A DNA stretch of 35,623 nucleotides from an uncultured Nitrospina sp. (GTDB taxonomy: Bacteria; Nitrospinota; Nitrospinia; Nitrospinales; VA-1), in assembly GCA_913045445.1 (NCBI GenBank), contig CAJWQP010000011.1, forward strand, positions 1-35,623. Direction: 5' to 3'. Below are positions 15,219-24,312 of this stretch, piece after piece. The notes beneath the pieces are model-generated. The model saw only the letters and a list, made by a program, of their open reading frames with translations. It was not told the origin of the DNA and ran no database searches. The first letter of the stretch is position 1; each line of letters opens with the position of its first letter. Made by a program: the position numbers and the translations under genes.

Positions 15219-17238
15219 TACAGGCGGAACCTTCACTGACGGATTTTTTGTCAATCAGGAGCAGGTGGAAACCGTAAAAGTGCCGACGACACCTCACGAC
15301 CTTACGGTCTGTTTTCTGGAATGTATCAGTGCCGGAGCTGCACGCCTTGGGGTTAAGGTGGAAGATCTCCTATATAAAGTCGACATTATACGTTTTTCCA
15401 ATACAATCGGCACTAATACCATCATCCAAAGGGACGGCAGTAGGTTGGGCCTTCTGGTCTCAGCCGGATGCGAAGATTTAGCGCCAACCCAAAGTGAAGA
15501 AGGCAAAAGTCCACTGGTCATTCCGGAAATGGTGCTCGGGATAGAAGAGAAAACAAGCCCGTCCGGGGAGGTCGTTAAATCGCCGGAGGAGCAGACAATA
15601 ATGGGTGCCGCGCAGAAACTTATCGACCGTGGCGCCCGCTGCCTGGTGGCGGCATTTACCAATTCCGAATTTAATGCCGAAAACGAACGCCTAGTGCGAA
15701 AAACCGTCAAAAACGAATATCCTCGCGATTTTTTGGGCTCGGTACCCGTGTTTTTGTCCTCGGACATCTCACGTCGGTCAGGGACCGCAGAGCGGATCAA
15801 TGCCGCCGTACTAAATGCCTATATTCATGCCAAGCTGGTCAAGCTTTTATACAAGGCGGGTGAGGACCTCCGCCGGAGACTTTACCGTAAGAGCCTCTTT
15901 ATCGTTCATAGCAACGGCGCTGTGGCCAGAGTGGCTAAAACCCGGGCCATATACACCTATAATTCAGGCCCGGCGGCGGGACTGTTGGGCGCCCATTTGA
16001 TTGGCCGATTGTATGAGGCCAAAGATCTGATTTCCGTTGACATGGGCGGTACCTCCTTTGATATCGGGTATGTGCGCAATGGCCAGGCCAGCTATACCCT
16101 CAAGCCTGATATCGAGGGGCTTAGGGTAAATGTGCCTATGTTGGACATCCGATCCCTGGGAGCCGGCGGAGGATCCATTGCCTCGGTGGTGAACGGAACG
16201 CTTCAAGTCGGCCCTCAATCTGCTGGAGCCTTACCGGGTCCGGTGTGCTTTGATTTAGGGGGCATGGAGCCGACGGTGACAGATGCGGACCTCATCCTTG
16301 GCATTTTAGACCCAGACTATTTTCTGGGCGGCACCATGAAGCTCAATTACAAAAAGGCCAGGGAGATTATGGAGGAAAAAGTGGCACAGCCTCTGGGGGT
16401 CTCTGTGGAAACGGCTGCCCGTGAAATCAAAGGCCGAATCGATACATCCATGGGGAGGGAGTTAAAAAATCTGAAAAACAGACTGGGAGGGACTCAGGAT
16501 CCTTTGCTTGTTGTCTATGGAGGGGCTGGCCCGGCCCATTGCTGTGATATGGCAAAGGTTGCCGGACTCAAAAAGATTGTTATTACGCCATTTTCTGCAG
16601 TCTTTTCCGCTTTTTCATCATCAAATATGGATGTGGGGCATGTCTATTATTCACGGGTTGATCTCCCTTTTAACGAAAAAAAGGATTTCAAAGGGATGGC
16701 CCAGTTCATGGCGATCATGGAAAAGGAGGCCGAACGGGATATTCGCGGCGAAGGCTTTTCGTCGGATCAAGCCGAATTCCAATTGGCGCTTTTTGTTGAA
16801 TCAAAGAAGAAGGACATTGAAGCCAAATTTGACGTGGAATACGACCTGTTCAACAATCTCAAGGCAAAAGATGTCAAACGGATAATTAAAACATCCCTTG
16901 AACAAATGGGCTCGAAAAACCTCACCGCGCCCAAAGATCTAATGCTGGCTATGGTAAGTTTGACCGCCCGCTCTGAAGTCGAACATTATAAGATTAGCGA
17001 AATCCCTTCGGCTTCAAAAGATGTGAAGCAGGCCAAAAAAGGCGACCGAAAAATCTTTTTACAAGCAGGCCATAACGCACAGGCAATAGCAGTCTACGAT
17101 AGATCTCGCCTTACAAATGGCCACAGCTTGACGGGCTCGGTAGTGGTCGAGTCGGAGCAGACCACGCTGTTTATTCCAGCTGGATGGAAATTGACTGTGG
17201 ACAAGTATAACAACGCAATCTTGGAGGAGATTTCTTAG
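15196..17238 (+). CDS. HyuA-type subunit 1 (hydantoinase A / ketone carboxylase-like)
   Basis: 680 aa; ATG 15196 with GGAGG upstream. It has an N-terminal Hydant_A_N fold with DTGGTFTD (8-15), the hydantoinase_A core with VDMGGTSFDIG (about 281) and LGAGGGSIA (about 323), and a C-terminal domain. These are the ATP-binding (actin/Hsp70-like) motifs of hydantoinase/oxoprolinase A, acetone carboxylase beta and acetophenone carboxylase subunits. With the gamma-like gene just downstream, a ketone-carboxylase-type role (ATP-dependent activation of the ketone or bicarbonate) fits better than hydantoinase. It is the shorter and more divergent of two HyuA paralogues. Confidence 0.88.
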   Translation: MGYTIDIDTGGTFTDGFFVNQEQVETVKVPTTPHDLTVCFLECISAGAARLGVKVEDLLYKVDIIRFSNTIGTNTIIQRDGSRLGLLVSAGCEDLAPTQSEEGKSPLVIPEMVLGIEEKTSPSGEVVKSPEEQTIMGAAQKLIDRGARCLVAAFTNSEFNAENERLVRKTVKNEYPRDFLGSVPVFLSSDISRRSGTAERINAAVLNAYIHAKLVKLLYKAGEDLRRRLYRKSLFIVHSNGAVARVAKTRAIYTYNSGPAAGLLGAHLIGRLYEAKDLISVDMGGTSFDIGYVRNGQASYTLKPDIEGLRVNVPMLDIRSLGAGGGSIASVVNGTLQVGPQSAGALPGPVCFDLGGMEPTVTDADLILGILDPDYFLGGTMKLNYKKAREIMEEKVAQPLGVSVETAAREIKGRIDTSMGRELKNLKNRLGGTQDPLLVVYGGAGPAHCCDMAKVAGLKKIVITPFSAVFSAFSSSNMDVGHVYYSRVDLPFNEKKDFKGMAQFMAIMEKEAERDIRGEGFSSDQAEFQLALFVESKKKDIEAKFDVEYDLFNNLKAKDVKRIIKTSLEQMGSKNLTAPKDLMLAMVSLTARSEVEHYKISEIPSASKDVKQAKKGDRKIFLQAGHNAQAIAVYDRSRLTNGHSLTGSVVVESEQTTLFIPAGWKLTVDKYNNAILEEIS

Positions 17239-17240
17239 CC

Positions 17241-17720
17241 ATGAAAGTCCGAATCACGGAATACCTGGAAATTGACGTAAAGCGCGAAAAGTGGGTTTGT
17301 GAGCGTTGCGGACATTTATTAATCGACGCCAGCGAAAACTACAAAAAGGGCTGTTTGGTGGCTGAAAAGCCCTTCGAAGAGGTTCATCCGGCCATGGTTG
17401 AGGGCCAAGCGTACAGCTTCAGTCCGGATCCCGAATATGTCCGCCTTTTAGAGTTTTACTGTCCAGGATGCGGCATAATGATTGAAAACGAGTATCTACC
17501 ACCTGGACACCCCATTACACACGACATCCAGTTAGACATTGATGCGTTAAAAAAGCGACTGGGCAAGGGGGAAGGAATATCCGAAAAAATGCTTGAGGCT
17601 ATTTTGACGAAGACCGTAAGGGAAACTGCGGAGAGAGTTACCAAAGGGGAAACCACCGCTACCGTAACTGAGGAGGTTATTAAAAAAACCATCGATGCCC
17701 TGAAAGAGTTGGGAGTCTGA
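17241..17720 (+). CDS. Acetone carboxylase gamma-subunit-like zinc protein
   Basis: 159 aa, starting two bases after hyuA-1. Cys20/Cys23 (CERCG) and Cys74/Cys77 (CPGCG) form a zinc ribbon. The segment EYLPPGHPITHDIQLDID is characteristic of acetone carboxylase gamma subunits (family length about 165 aa). In acetone carboxylase this small subunit completes the alpha2-beta2-gamma2 complex. The C-terminal 50 residues look helical and charged (KTVRETAERVTKGETTATVT). This gene is the best evidence that the neighbouring HyuA/HyuB proteins form a carboxylase rather than a hydantoinase. Confidence 0.82.
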   Translation: MKVRITEYLEIDVKREKWVCERCGHLLIDASENYKKGCLVAEKPFEEVHPAMVEGQAYSFSPDPEYVRLLEFYCPGCGIMIENEYLPPGHPITHDIQLDIDALKKRLGKGEGISEKMLEAILTKTVRETAERVTKGETTATVTEEVIKKTIDALKELGV

Positions 17721-17721
17721 A

Positions 17722-18669
17722 ATGGCTAGTGGCCGTGAACTTTTCAGAAAATTTTTAAATCGTGAACCGCTGTCGCGACCGGTTTTTTTGCCCATGGCAA
17801 GGGGGCTCCTGTCGCGGGTTGAAGACATGCCCATGGAGAAATTGACCTCGGATCCTACCCTATGGGCCAATGGCATAATGAAAACAGCTAAGCTGTTTGG
17901 TTTCGATGGCGTAGTGACGGGATTCGATTTCAGTTTGATGGCAGAGGCCTGTGGCTGCGACATCACCTGGAAAAACGACAGGCCCATCGTCATGTCCCTC
18001 AAGGGCAACTTGAGTCAAAATCCTGAACAAGGCGAACGGATGAGCCATGCCCTGGAGGCCGCCAATAGGTTGTTTGAAGCCTGTCGGCTCGAATTCGCGT
18101 GCGTGGCTGCTTTGACAGGGCCAGTGACCTTAGCCAGTCAGCTTTTCGGAAGAGACGAAGGCCAAGACCACATCCGTGAAGTTAACCGGCCGGTGGTCCA
18201 AATGGTCGAGGCGTTTTGCAAGACGAAGCCGGATGTGTTGATCTTTCTAGAGGGACGTCCCCTGGCACTGGCCGAGCCCAATGCTATTCATCGGCGCATC
18301 TACAACACGCTCAAAAATATCGCGGATTACTACAATATACCGGTCGGCCTGTACCTGCAAGGCTACGATCCTTTGCGACTGAACCAATTTTCATCCCTTA
18401 AGATGGACCTCTATATTCCAGGGCCCTCTTTTGACAATCGCTTACCTCCGGTTGTGGAATTGTTGGCGCTTGGTGAGGACGCCTTGGGCGTCGGACTGGG
18501 GCTGCCACTGGACAATCTCGAAAAGGCCAGGAAAATCATCCGGGAAGGACTTCAACGATACCATGCCAAGGCCGGTCAGGGCTTCTTTTTAACTAGTTTC
18601 GGGCCGGCGGCAAGGGATGTCAATCTCGAAAACCTTCATGAATTGGTCACTGAAATCTGCACCTTGTAA
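17722..18669 (+). CDS. UroD-family (uroporphyrinogen decarboxylase-like) protein
   Basis: 315 aa; starts one base after the gamma-like gene, so coupled. The fold signals are an N-terminal RELFRKFLNREPLSRPVFLP, the FGFDGVVTGFDFSLMAEACG segment and a C-terminal GQGFFLTSFGPAARDVNLEN. It belongs to the UroD/MtaA/CmuA superfamily. The zinc ligands of corrinoid:thiol methyltransferases (HICG motif and later Cys) are replaced by LYLQG and TSFGPA, and the haem-pathway RQAGRY motif is absent. It is therefore probably neither a typical methyltransferase nor HemE. No corrinoid protein is nearby. Role in the carboxylase cluster unknown. Confidence 0.75.
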   Translation: MASGRELFRKFLNREPLSRPVFLPMARGLLSRVEDMPMEKLTSDPTLWANGIMKTAKLFGFDGVVTGFDFSLMAEACGCDITWKNDRPIVMSLKGNLSQNPEQGERMSHALEAANRLFEACRLEFACVAALTGPVTLASQLFGRDEGQDHIREVNRPVVQMVEAFCKTKPDVLIFLEGRPLALAEPNAIHRRIYNTLKNIADYYNIPVGLYLQGYDPLRLNQFSSLKMDLYIPGPSFDNRLPPVVELLALGEDALGVGLGLPLDNLEKARKIIREGLQRYHAKAGQGFFLTSFGPAARDVNLENLHELVTEICTL

Positions 18670-18693
18670 CTTTATCCGGATAGGAGGCGGGTC

Positions 18694-20844
18694 ATGGGTT
18701 ATACAATAAGTATCGATATTGGCGGCACCTTTACCGACTTTTGTGTCAGCCAAGACCACGGGGACACCCATATAACTAAATCTCCGACCACCCACTACGA
18801 TCTTTCAGTCGGTTTTATGAAGGGTATTAAAGAGCTCGCACATATTTATAAATTGGGATTGGATGATTTTTTGCGTCAGACCGACGCCGTGCGCTATTGC
18901 ACAACTTTGGGGACCAACGCCCTTATCGAGAGAACCGGACCCAAACTCGGCCTGATTACAACTTCCGGCTTCGAGGACACCATCTTTCTGGGCCGGGCCC
19001 GTAGCTGGGCGGACGGCGGTACGACGAATGAGAATAAGGACCTCGCCCGCATTGAAAAGCCTGAACCTTTGATATCGCGGGACATGGTTGTGGGCGTGCG
19101 AGAACGAATCGACTCCTTCGGCAATATTATCTGTCCCCTCAATCGGGATGAAGTTTTTGAAAATCTTCAGACTCTGGTTGACCGGGGAGCCATGGGATTC
19201 GTGGTCTGTTTGTTATGGTCTTTTGTGAATCCAGAGCATGAACGCATGGTCAAGGAAATCATTGAAGAAGAATATCCGGAGGATTACCTGGGTTCCATGC
19301 CGGTGATTTTATCGAGTGATGTCTCACCAAAATCTGCCGAATATACACGATTTATCACCACCATCGTCAACGCCTATATTCACGGGGTGATGTCTGATGA
19401 GCTCAACAAGTTGGGGATCGAGCTGCGGGACGGGGGATACAAAAAGCCCCTTATCCTGGTGCATAACACCGGCGGCATGAAGAAGGTGTCTCGGACCCGG
19501 GCGGTTTTGACCCATAATGCCGGTCCTGTAGCCGGACTTCACGGCGCCCTGACTATGAGTAAGATTTACAATTATAACGACACCATCTTCACCGACATGG
19601 GCGGTACCTCCTTTGATATCGGAGTTATTACCGGCGGTCGTCTTCGAACCTATGATTTTATTCCTCTGATTGATCGCTGGCGAACGAATATCCCTGCCAT
19701 CGAGGTCAAATCCATCGGGGCCGGTGGCGGTTCCATAGCATGGGTCAATAAGCTGATGGGAAACGCTTTGGAGGTCGGTCCTCAGTCAGCCGGCTCTATG
19801 CCCGGACCGGCTTGCTATGACCAGGGCGGTCAGGAGGCCACTGTCACCGACGCCGACCTGGTGTTGGGCTATCTCAATCCGGAAAATTATCTGGGGGGTA
19901 AAATGCTGCTTGATCCTGATTTGAGCCGCGAGGCTATCGAGGAAAAGATCGCCCGACCCCTCGGTATCGAGGTGGTTGAAGCGGCCTTGAGGATCCGGCA
20001 AATCATAGACGCCCGCATGGGCCAGGAGGTCTTTAATGAGGTTGCCCTCAAGGGGCACGACCCGCGAAAGTTTGTTCTATTCGCATGCGGCGGAGCAGGA
20101 GCCACCCATGCTTGTGGTTTCGCGCCGTATCTGCAAGTCAAGAAAGTGATCGTTGCAAACTATGCACCGGTCTTCGGTGCCTTCGGTGCATCAACTGTCA
20201 ATGTCCAGCAAGTCTGGGAAAAATCCCGAACGCTCAAAATTTTTCAGTGGGCCACACAGGCCTACTCCGAAGATGTAAATACTTTTAATGGGGTAGTTAA
20301 CGAGCTCAAAAATCTTGCAATTCGTGATCTTCGTTTAGAAGGCTACAAGGAGGATCAAATCCAATTCCGTCTGGAATTGGATATGCGTTTTGGTATGCAG
20401 TACAACTTGACAAAAATTGTGTCACCCCACCTGAATGTCCAAACACCTCAAGACTTCAAGGATATCTGCGACAGATTTAATGAGCAGTATTCAGCCATAT
20501 ATACACCGGAGGCCACCTTTCCAATGGGCGGGATTAATGTAGAGTGCTTTTATCTGACCGCCTTTGTGGAAACACCGGATCCGAGGATTGGAAAGGGTTC
20601 GTGGAAACATAGGCTGAAAGATTCCGAACCGTTAGAATCGGCTCGCCTGACATCCCGGCAGGCATATTGGCCTGAGGCCGGTAAATTTGAAGAAACGCCG
20701 GTTTTTGATCTGGTAAAACTTAAAACAGGCAACATTATTAACGGTTCGGCATTAGTTGAAGCCCCGGATACAACTTATGTCATCGATCCGGATTGGCAGT
20801 TTACGTTGGATGTTTACCACAACGGGATCCTGAAAAGGAATTAG
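18694..20844 (+). CDS. HyuA-type subunit 2 (ketone carboxylase beta-like)
   Basis: 716 aa, very close to acetone carboxylase beta length (about 717). DIGGTFTD lies at 8-15, TTLGTNALIERTG near 70, TDMGGTSFDIG near 300 and SIGAGGGSIAW near 343. A C-terminal domain includes PMGGINVECFYLT. It has a good AGGAGGCGGGTC site. It shares a 29-bp identical DNA stretch over the DMGGTSFDIG codons with hyuA-1. With HyuB downstream it probably forms the catalytic core that phosphorylates and carboxylates a ketone. A hydantoinase/oxoprolinase function cannot be excluded from motifs alone. Confidence 0.88.
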   Translation: MGYTISIDIGGTFTDFCVSQDHGDTHITKSPTTHYDLSVGFMKGIKELAHIYKLGLDDFLRQTDAVRYCTTLGTNALIERTGPKLGLITTSGFEDTIFLGRARSWADGGTTNENKDLARIEKPEPLISRDMVVGVRERIDSFGNIICPLNRDEVFENLQTLVDRGAMGFVVCLLWSFVNPEHERMVKEIIEEEYPEDYLGSMPVILSSDVSPKSAEYTRFITTIVNAYIHGVMSDELNKLGIELRDGGYKKPLILVHNTGGMKKVSRTRAVLTHNAGPVAGLHGALTMSKIYNYNDTIFTDMGGTSFDIGVITGGRLRTYDFIPLIDRWRTNIPAIEVKSIGAGGGSIAWVNKLMGNALEVGPQSAGSMPGPACYDQGGQEATVTDADLVLGYLNPENYLGGKMLLDPDLSREAIEEKIARPLGIEVVEAALRIRQIIDARMGQEVFNEVALKGHDPRKFVLFACGGAGATHACGFAPYLQVKKVIVANYAPVFGAFGASTVNVQQVWEKSRTLKIFQWATQAYSEDVNTFNGVVNELKNLAIRDLRLEGYKEDQIQFRLELDMRFGMQYNLTKIVSPHLNVQTPQDFKDICDRFNEQYSAIYTPEATFPMGGINVECFYLTAFVETPDPRIGKGSWKHRLKDSEPLESARLTSRQAYWPEAGKFEETPVFDLVKLKTGNIINGSALVEAPDTTYVIDPDWQFTLDVYHNGILKRN

Positions 20845-20890
20845 ATTTGACTGGACTTCTGTGTATAACTGTATATAAGGGAGGCGAATC

Positions 20891-22963
20891 ATGAGTGCAA
20901 TGGTTTACGGTAGAGACACGGAAGTCGTTAAAAGGCTCAAGCCTGAACCCGTGACTTCAGAGGAGCGGGCAGCCCAAAAAAAAATCAATGATGTGGATTT
21001 CGAAATTTTTCACCACAAGATGAACATGATCGCCCAGGAGGGCAAAGAGACAACCATGAAGCTGGGCGCTTCTTCAGGGATGCGCTGGGGCGACGTGGCT
21101 TTCGGGATTTACACCAGCCAGGGAGATCTATCAGTGGTCGCCACAGGCATTTGGTTTCACGCGGTTTTGGGCCAGATACCTGTGAAATACATTGTTAAGC
21201 ACTGGGTCAATGAAGCTTCGGTCGGCGTCAAGGAAGGAGATTCATTCTTCTTTAATGACCCATTTTATGGCGGTGTCCACGGGGCTGATATGGGCCTGTG
21301 CGTGCCCGTATATTACGAGGGCAAATTGGTTTGTTTTACAGGGGCCATTGTTCATACCGGGGAATGTGGCGGCAGTGAACCCGGCGGTCTGGTGGGCAGC
21401 GCGCGTTCCAAATATGACGAGGGTATGCTGGTTCCGCCAATAAAGATTGGTGAAAATTATACCCTTAAGGAAGATTTATTAAATATGTTTGCGGCCATGA
21501 ACCGTGATCCACGCACTATGATCCTCGATATCAAAGCCCGTCTGGCTGCCAGCCGGATTGCACAGCGACGGATTGTCGAATTGATAGATCAGAAAGAAGA
21601 GGCGTTTTTTATTGGGGCATTGAGGCGTATCCTAACAATAACCTCCGAGGCAGCAAAAAAGAAAGTCCGTCTCTTAAACGACGGGGTTTTCCGGCAACCC
21701 CGCTTTATGGATACAGTGGGCCCGGAACCGGCCCTCACCAAGATTGACATCACACTGACCAAAAAAGATGACACTATCAAATTTACTTTCAAAGATACGA
21801 CACCCATGCTCCCGGACAAACCTTTAAATACCTTTTTTCAGGGTATTGTCGGACTTTCCATGGTTTATTTCTGTGGTTGGTTCTTCCATGATCTTCCCGC
21901 CAATAACGGTTTGCTGGAAACATTGGAGTGGGAGTTTCCAGAAAACTCACTGATAAATGCCCAGGGTGATGTACCGACATCGGTCTCTCCTTTTACCCAA
22001 ACCTGTTTTGCCCATGGAATGTTCCTTTGTGGTGCCCGGATGACGTACCATCTGGATCGCTTGCGGGCAGTAGCAGCCTGGTTCCAGGGATTCGGGGTGC
22101 CGATTTATGGCGGTATGAATCAGTGGAATGAGCCGATGGCCGACATTACCCCAGAAATTAATGCCACTGGAGCAGGGGCCCGGCCTGACAAAGACGGGGT
22201 TGACGGCGCCGGTGCATACTTTGCCACTATGAGTGATTGTTCAGATGTGGAAACTACCGAGTCAGATCGACCGTTTCTATATCTGTTCCGCAATTATTTT
22301 AAAAACTCCTATGGCCACGGGAAATTTCGAGGTGGCGCCGGCGTTGGTTTTGGGTTGATGATGCATCATGTGCCCTGGGTGGCCATGGGAAGTTTCGGAT
22401 ACGGCTCCAAGTTTCCCTCCACGCTTGGAATCTTTGGAGGGTACGCCGTACCGCCAATGTTTATCCGAACCGTAGACGGGAGCAATGTGAAGAAACTTTT
22501 GGCCAAAGGCAGCACTTCGCTGCCTAACACGATGGACAAAGTATATGATTGGGAAAATCCAGAACAAGGCAGGGAGATGCACCAGCACGTCACCATGCCC
22601 ATCAGACCTGTGATGAACGGTGATACATTTTATGTCCCTGTCGGTGGAGGCGCCGGCTACGGCGACCCATTGGAACGTGACCCCGAAGCCGTATTGGAAG
22701 ATTTGCAAAACGGGATAACGACCCATTGGGCAGCACAAAATATTTACAAAATTGCTTATGATGAACAAAATCTGCGCCTGGATACGGAAACCACGGAGGC
22801 CCTACGAGCGGAGGCGGTGGCCGAGCGGCTAAGACGAGCTAAACCCTATGATAAATTTGAAGTAGATTGGCTCAAACAAAGGCCTTCGGATGAAATCATT
22901 AAATACTACGGAGCCTATCCGAATCCCAGTGAGGGCTCCCCACCAGGACCCCCAGGTTTGTAG
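20891..22963 (+). CDS. HyuB-type subunit (ketone carboxylase alpha-like)
   Basis: 690 aa, GGGAGG before the ATG. Hydantoinase_B hallmarks are FFNDPFYGGVHGADM (about 117-131), HTGECGGSEPGGL, and a C-terminal PVGGGAGYGDPLERDPEAV with the following GIT helix. It is shorter than acetone carboxylase alpha (about 776) but close to acetophenone carboxylase-type and hydantoinase B proteins. It is the single B partner for two A paralogues. It is followed after about 50 bases by the second liv operon, suggesting that the transporter imports the substrate or exports nothing visible. Confidence 0.88.
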   Translation: MSAMVYGRDTEVVKRLKPEPVTSEERAAQKKINDVDFEIFHHKMNMIAQEGKETTMKLGASSGMRWGDVAFGIYTSQGDLSVVATGIWFHAVLGQIPVKYIVKHWVNEASVGVKEGDSFFFNDPFYGGVHGADMGLCVPVYYEGKLVCFTGAIVHTGECGGSEPGGLVGSARSKYDEGMLVPPIKIGENYTLKEDLLNMFAAMNRDPRTMILDIKARLAASRIAQRRIVELIDQKEEAFFIGALRRILTITSEAAKKKVRLLNDGVFRQPRFMDTVGPEPALTKIDITLTKKDDTIKFTFKDTTPMLPDKPLNTFFQGIVGLSMVYFCGWFFHDLPANNGLLETLEWEFPENSLINAQGDVPTSVSPFTQTCFAHGMFLCGARMTYHLDRLRAVAAWFQGFGVPIYGGMNQWNEPMADITPEINATGAGARPDKDGVDGAGAYFATMSDCSDVETTESDRPFLYLFRNYFKNSYGHGKFRGGAGVGFGLMMHHVPWVAMGSFGYGSKFPSTLGIFGGYAVPPMFIRTVDGSNVKKLLAKGSTSLPNTMDKVYDWENPEQGREMHQHVTMPIRPVMNGDTFYVPVGGGAGYGDPLERDPEAVLEDLQNGITTHWAAQNIYKIAYDEQNLRLDTETTEALRAEAVAERLRRAKPYDKFEVDWLKQRPSDEIIKYYGAYPNPSEGSPPGPPGL

Positions 22964-23014
22964 GGGATTAAAGTTAACTTGAATTTGATTAATCTAAATC
23001 AGAAGGAGGAGAAA

Positions 23015-24202
23015 ATGAACAAAATTAAGCTAGGATTTTTTGTCGTATTGGGTTTCATGTTTGTGATAACAGTGAGCCAGAATACCTATGCGCAAGAAGC
23101 AAAGACATTGAAGATTGGCGCTGTTTTTGCACTGACCGGGCCTGCCGCGGCTGGAATAAAAGACTGTATGGACGGTGTGCAGGCAGCGGCAGATTGGATC
23201 AACAAGAAGGGTGGAATCACCGTTAAGGGGCAGCAGTATCTGATAGAAGTCGTGCCTGAGGACAACAAAAGTGCCCCTGATGGCATAGTTGCTGCTGCGA
23301 ACAAACTAGTCTATAAGGACGAGGTAAAATTCATTGTGGGACCGGTTGTGCCGGGTCTATCCATGGCAATGACGCCAATAACGGAGAAAGCCAAAGTATT
23401 GCGGTGCAAGGTTAATGGTACTGGAAACAAGGCAGAGATGAAGCCCGGCATGCTCTATACTTTTTCTACGTTTATGGAAATTCAATATGTTCGTTCAGTA
23501 TATGACTACTTTGTTAAGAGCTATCCAAACGCAAAAAAAATAGCAATAACAGGTCCGGATGAACCCGGGGGGCAGGCTATGGTGGCAGTAGCCAAAAAGG
23601 AGGCTGAGGCGCATGGATTGAAGGTAGTATTTTCTGAGCTTTACCCCTTTGGCACTCAGGATTTTTACCCAATGTTGACCAAGGCGATGGCCCAGAAACC
23701 AGATGTCTTTGACCTAGGCGTAGGCATAGCCCCCTGGTATGCAGGTATCATAAAACAGGCGCGAGAGCTAGGTTTTACAGGGCCAATGTTCGCTCCCTCG
23801 GCTACAGGCAATATCTACCTGATACCGATGCTGGCTGGTAAAGATTTTTCCTACGATATATTTTTCCTAGATGCAGACCTGAAAAGCCCTAAGATGCCAT
23901 CTATTGTAAAGGAAGCAAGACAACAGGTGTCGAATAAATTTGGGGTAGATCTTACATTTGGTCATGGTGCTGGGTGGGAATCCCTATGGTGTCTTGTACA
24001 GGCTATTGAGGCAGCACAAAGCCTTGACACCATCAAGGTGGCAAAAGTCTGGGAGAAAATGAAAAGCATCGAAACATTATACGGAGAAGGAACGATGAGC
24101 GGGTTAAAAGATTTTGGTATTAACCATGTGGTATTGAAGCCGCGTCCTCTTAGCAGACTAGAGAAAGGAGAGATAGAATTTATCAAGTTCATTTCTCCCT
24201 GA
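23015..24202 (+). CDS. livK: ABC transporter substrate-binding protein 2, LivK type
   Basis: The track starts at TTG 22979, but ATG 23015 has AAGGAGGA four bases upstream and exposes a clear signal peptide (MNKIKLGFFVVLGFMFVI, cut after TYA-QEA). The mature protein of about 370 aa begins LKIGAVFALTGPAAAGIKD, the Peripla_BP_6 hallmark. It is only distantly similar to the first LivK (different lobes and C-terminus), so the two importers probably take different ligands. Being linked to the carboxylase genes, it may bind a ketone-derived acid or an amino-acid-like compound. Confidence 0.9.
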   Translation: MNKIKLGFFVVLGFMFVITVSQNTYAQEAKTLKIGAVFALTGPAAAGIKDCMDGVQAAADWINKKGGITVKGQQYLIEVVPEDNKSAPDGIVAAANKLVYKDEVKFIVGPVVPGLSMAMTPITEKAKVLRCKVNGTGNKAEMKPGMLYTFSTFMEIQYVRSVYDYFVKSYPNAKKIAITGPDEPGGQAMVAVAKKEAEAHGLKVVFSELYPFGTQDFYPMLTKAMAQKPDVFDLGVGIAPWYAGIIKQARELGFTGPMFAPSATGNIYLIPMLAGKDFSYDIFFLDADLKSPKMPSIVKEARQQVSNKFGVDLTFGHGAGWESLWCLVQAIEAAQSLDTIKVAKVWEKMKSIETLYGEGTMSGLKDFGINHVVLKPRPLSRLEKGEIEFIKFISP

Positions 24203-24230
24203 GGCCGTGTGAACCGGCGATTCTTAATGT

Positions 24231-24272
24231 TCCTCCGGGCGAGGCCGAGTAGTTCTGGATATGCCCGGAGGA
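24231..24272 (+). terminator. Stem-loop between livK-2 and livH-2
   Basis: TCCTCCGGGC (24231-24240) pairs perfectly with GCCCGGAGGA (24263-24272) across a 22-base loop. A short T-containing run (TTTGGGTTTTAG) follows rather than a clean T-tract. It may be a partial terminator or an mRNA-protecting hairpin that lets livK be expressed above the permease genes, as is common in liv operons. Confidence 0.45.
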
Positions 24273-24312
24273 TTTGGGTTTTAGATGATAAAATAAAAGA
24301 TTAGGCACAGCC

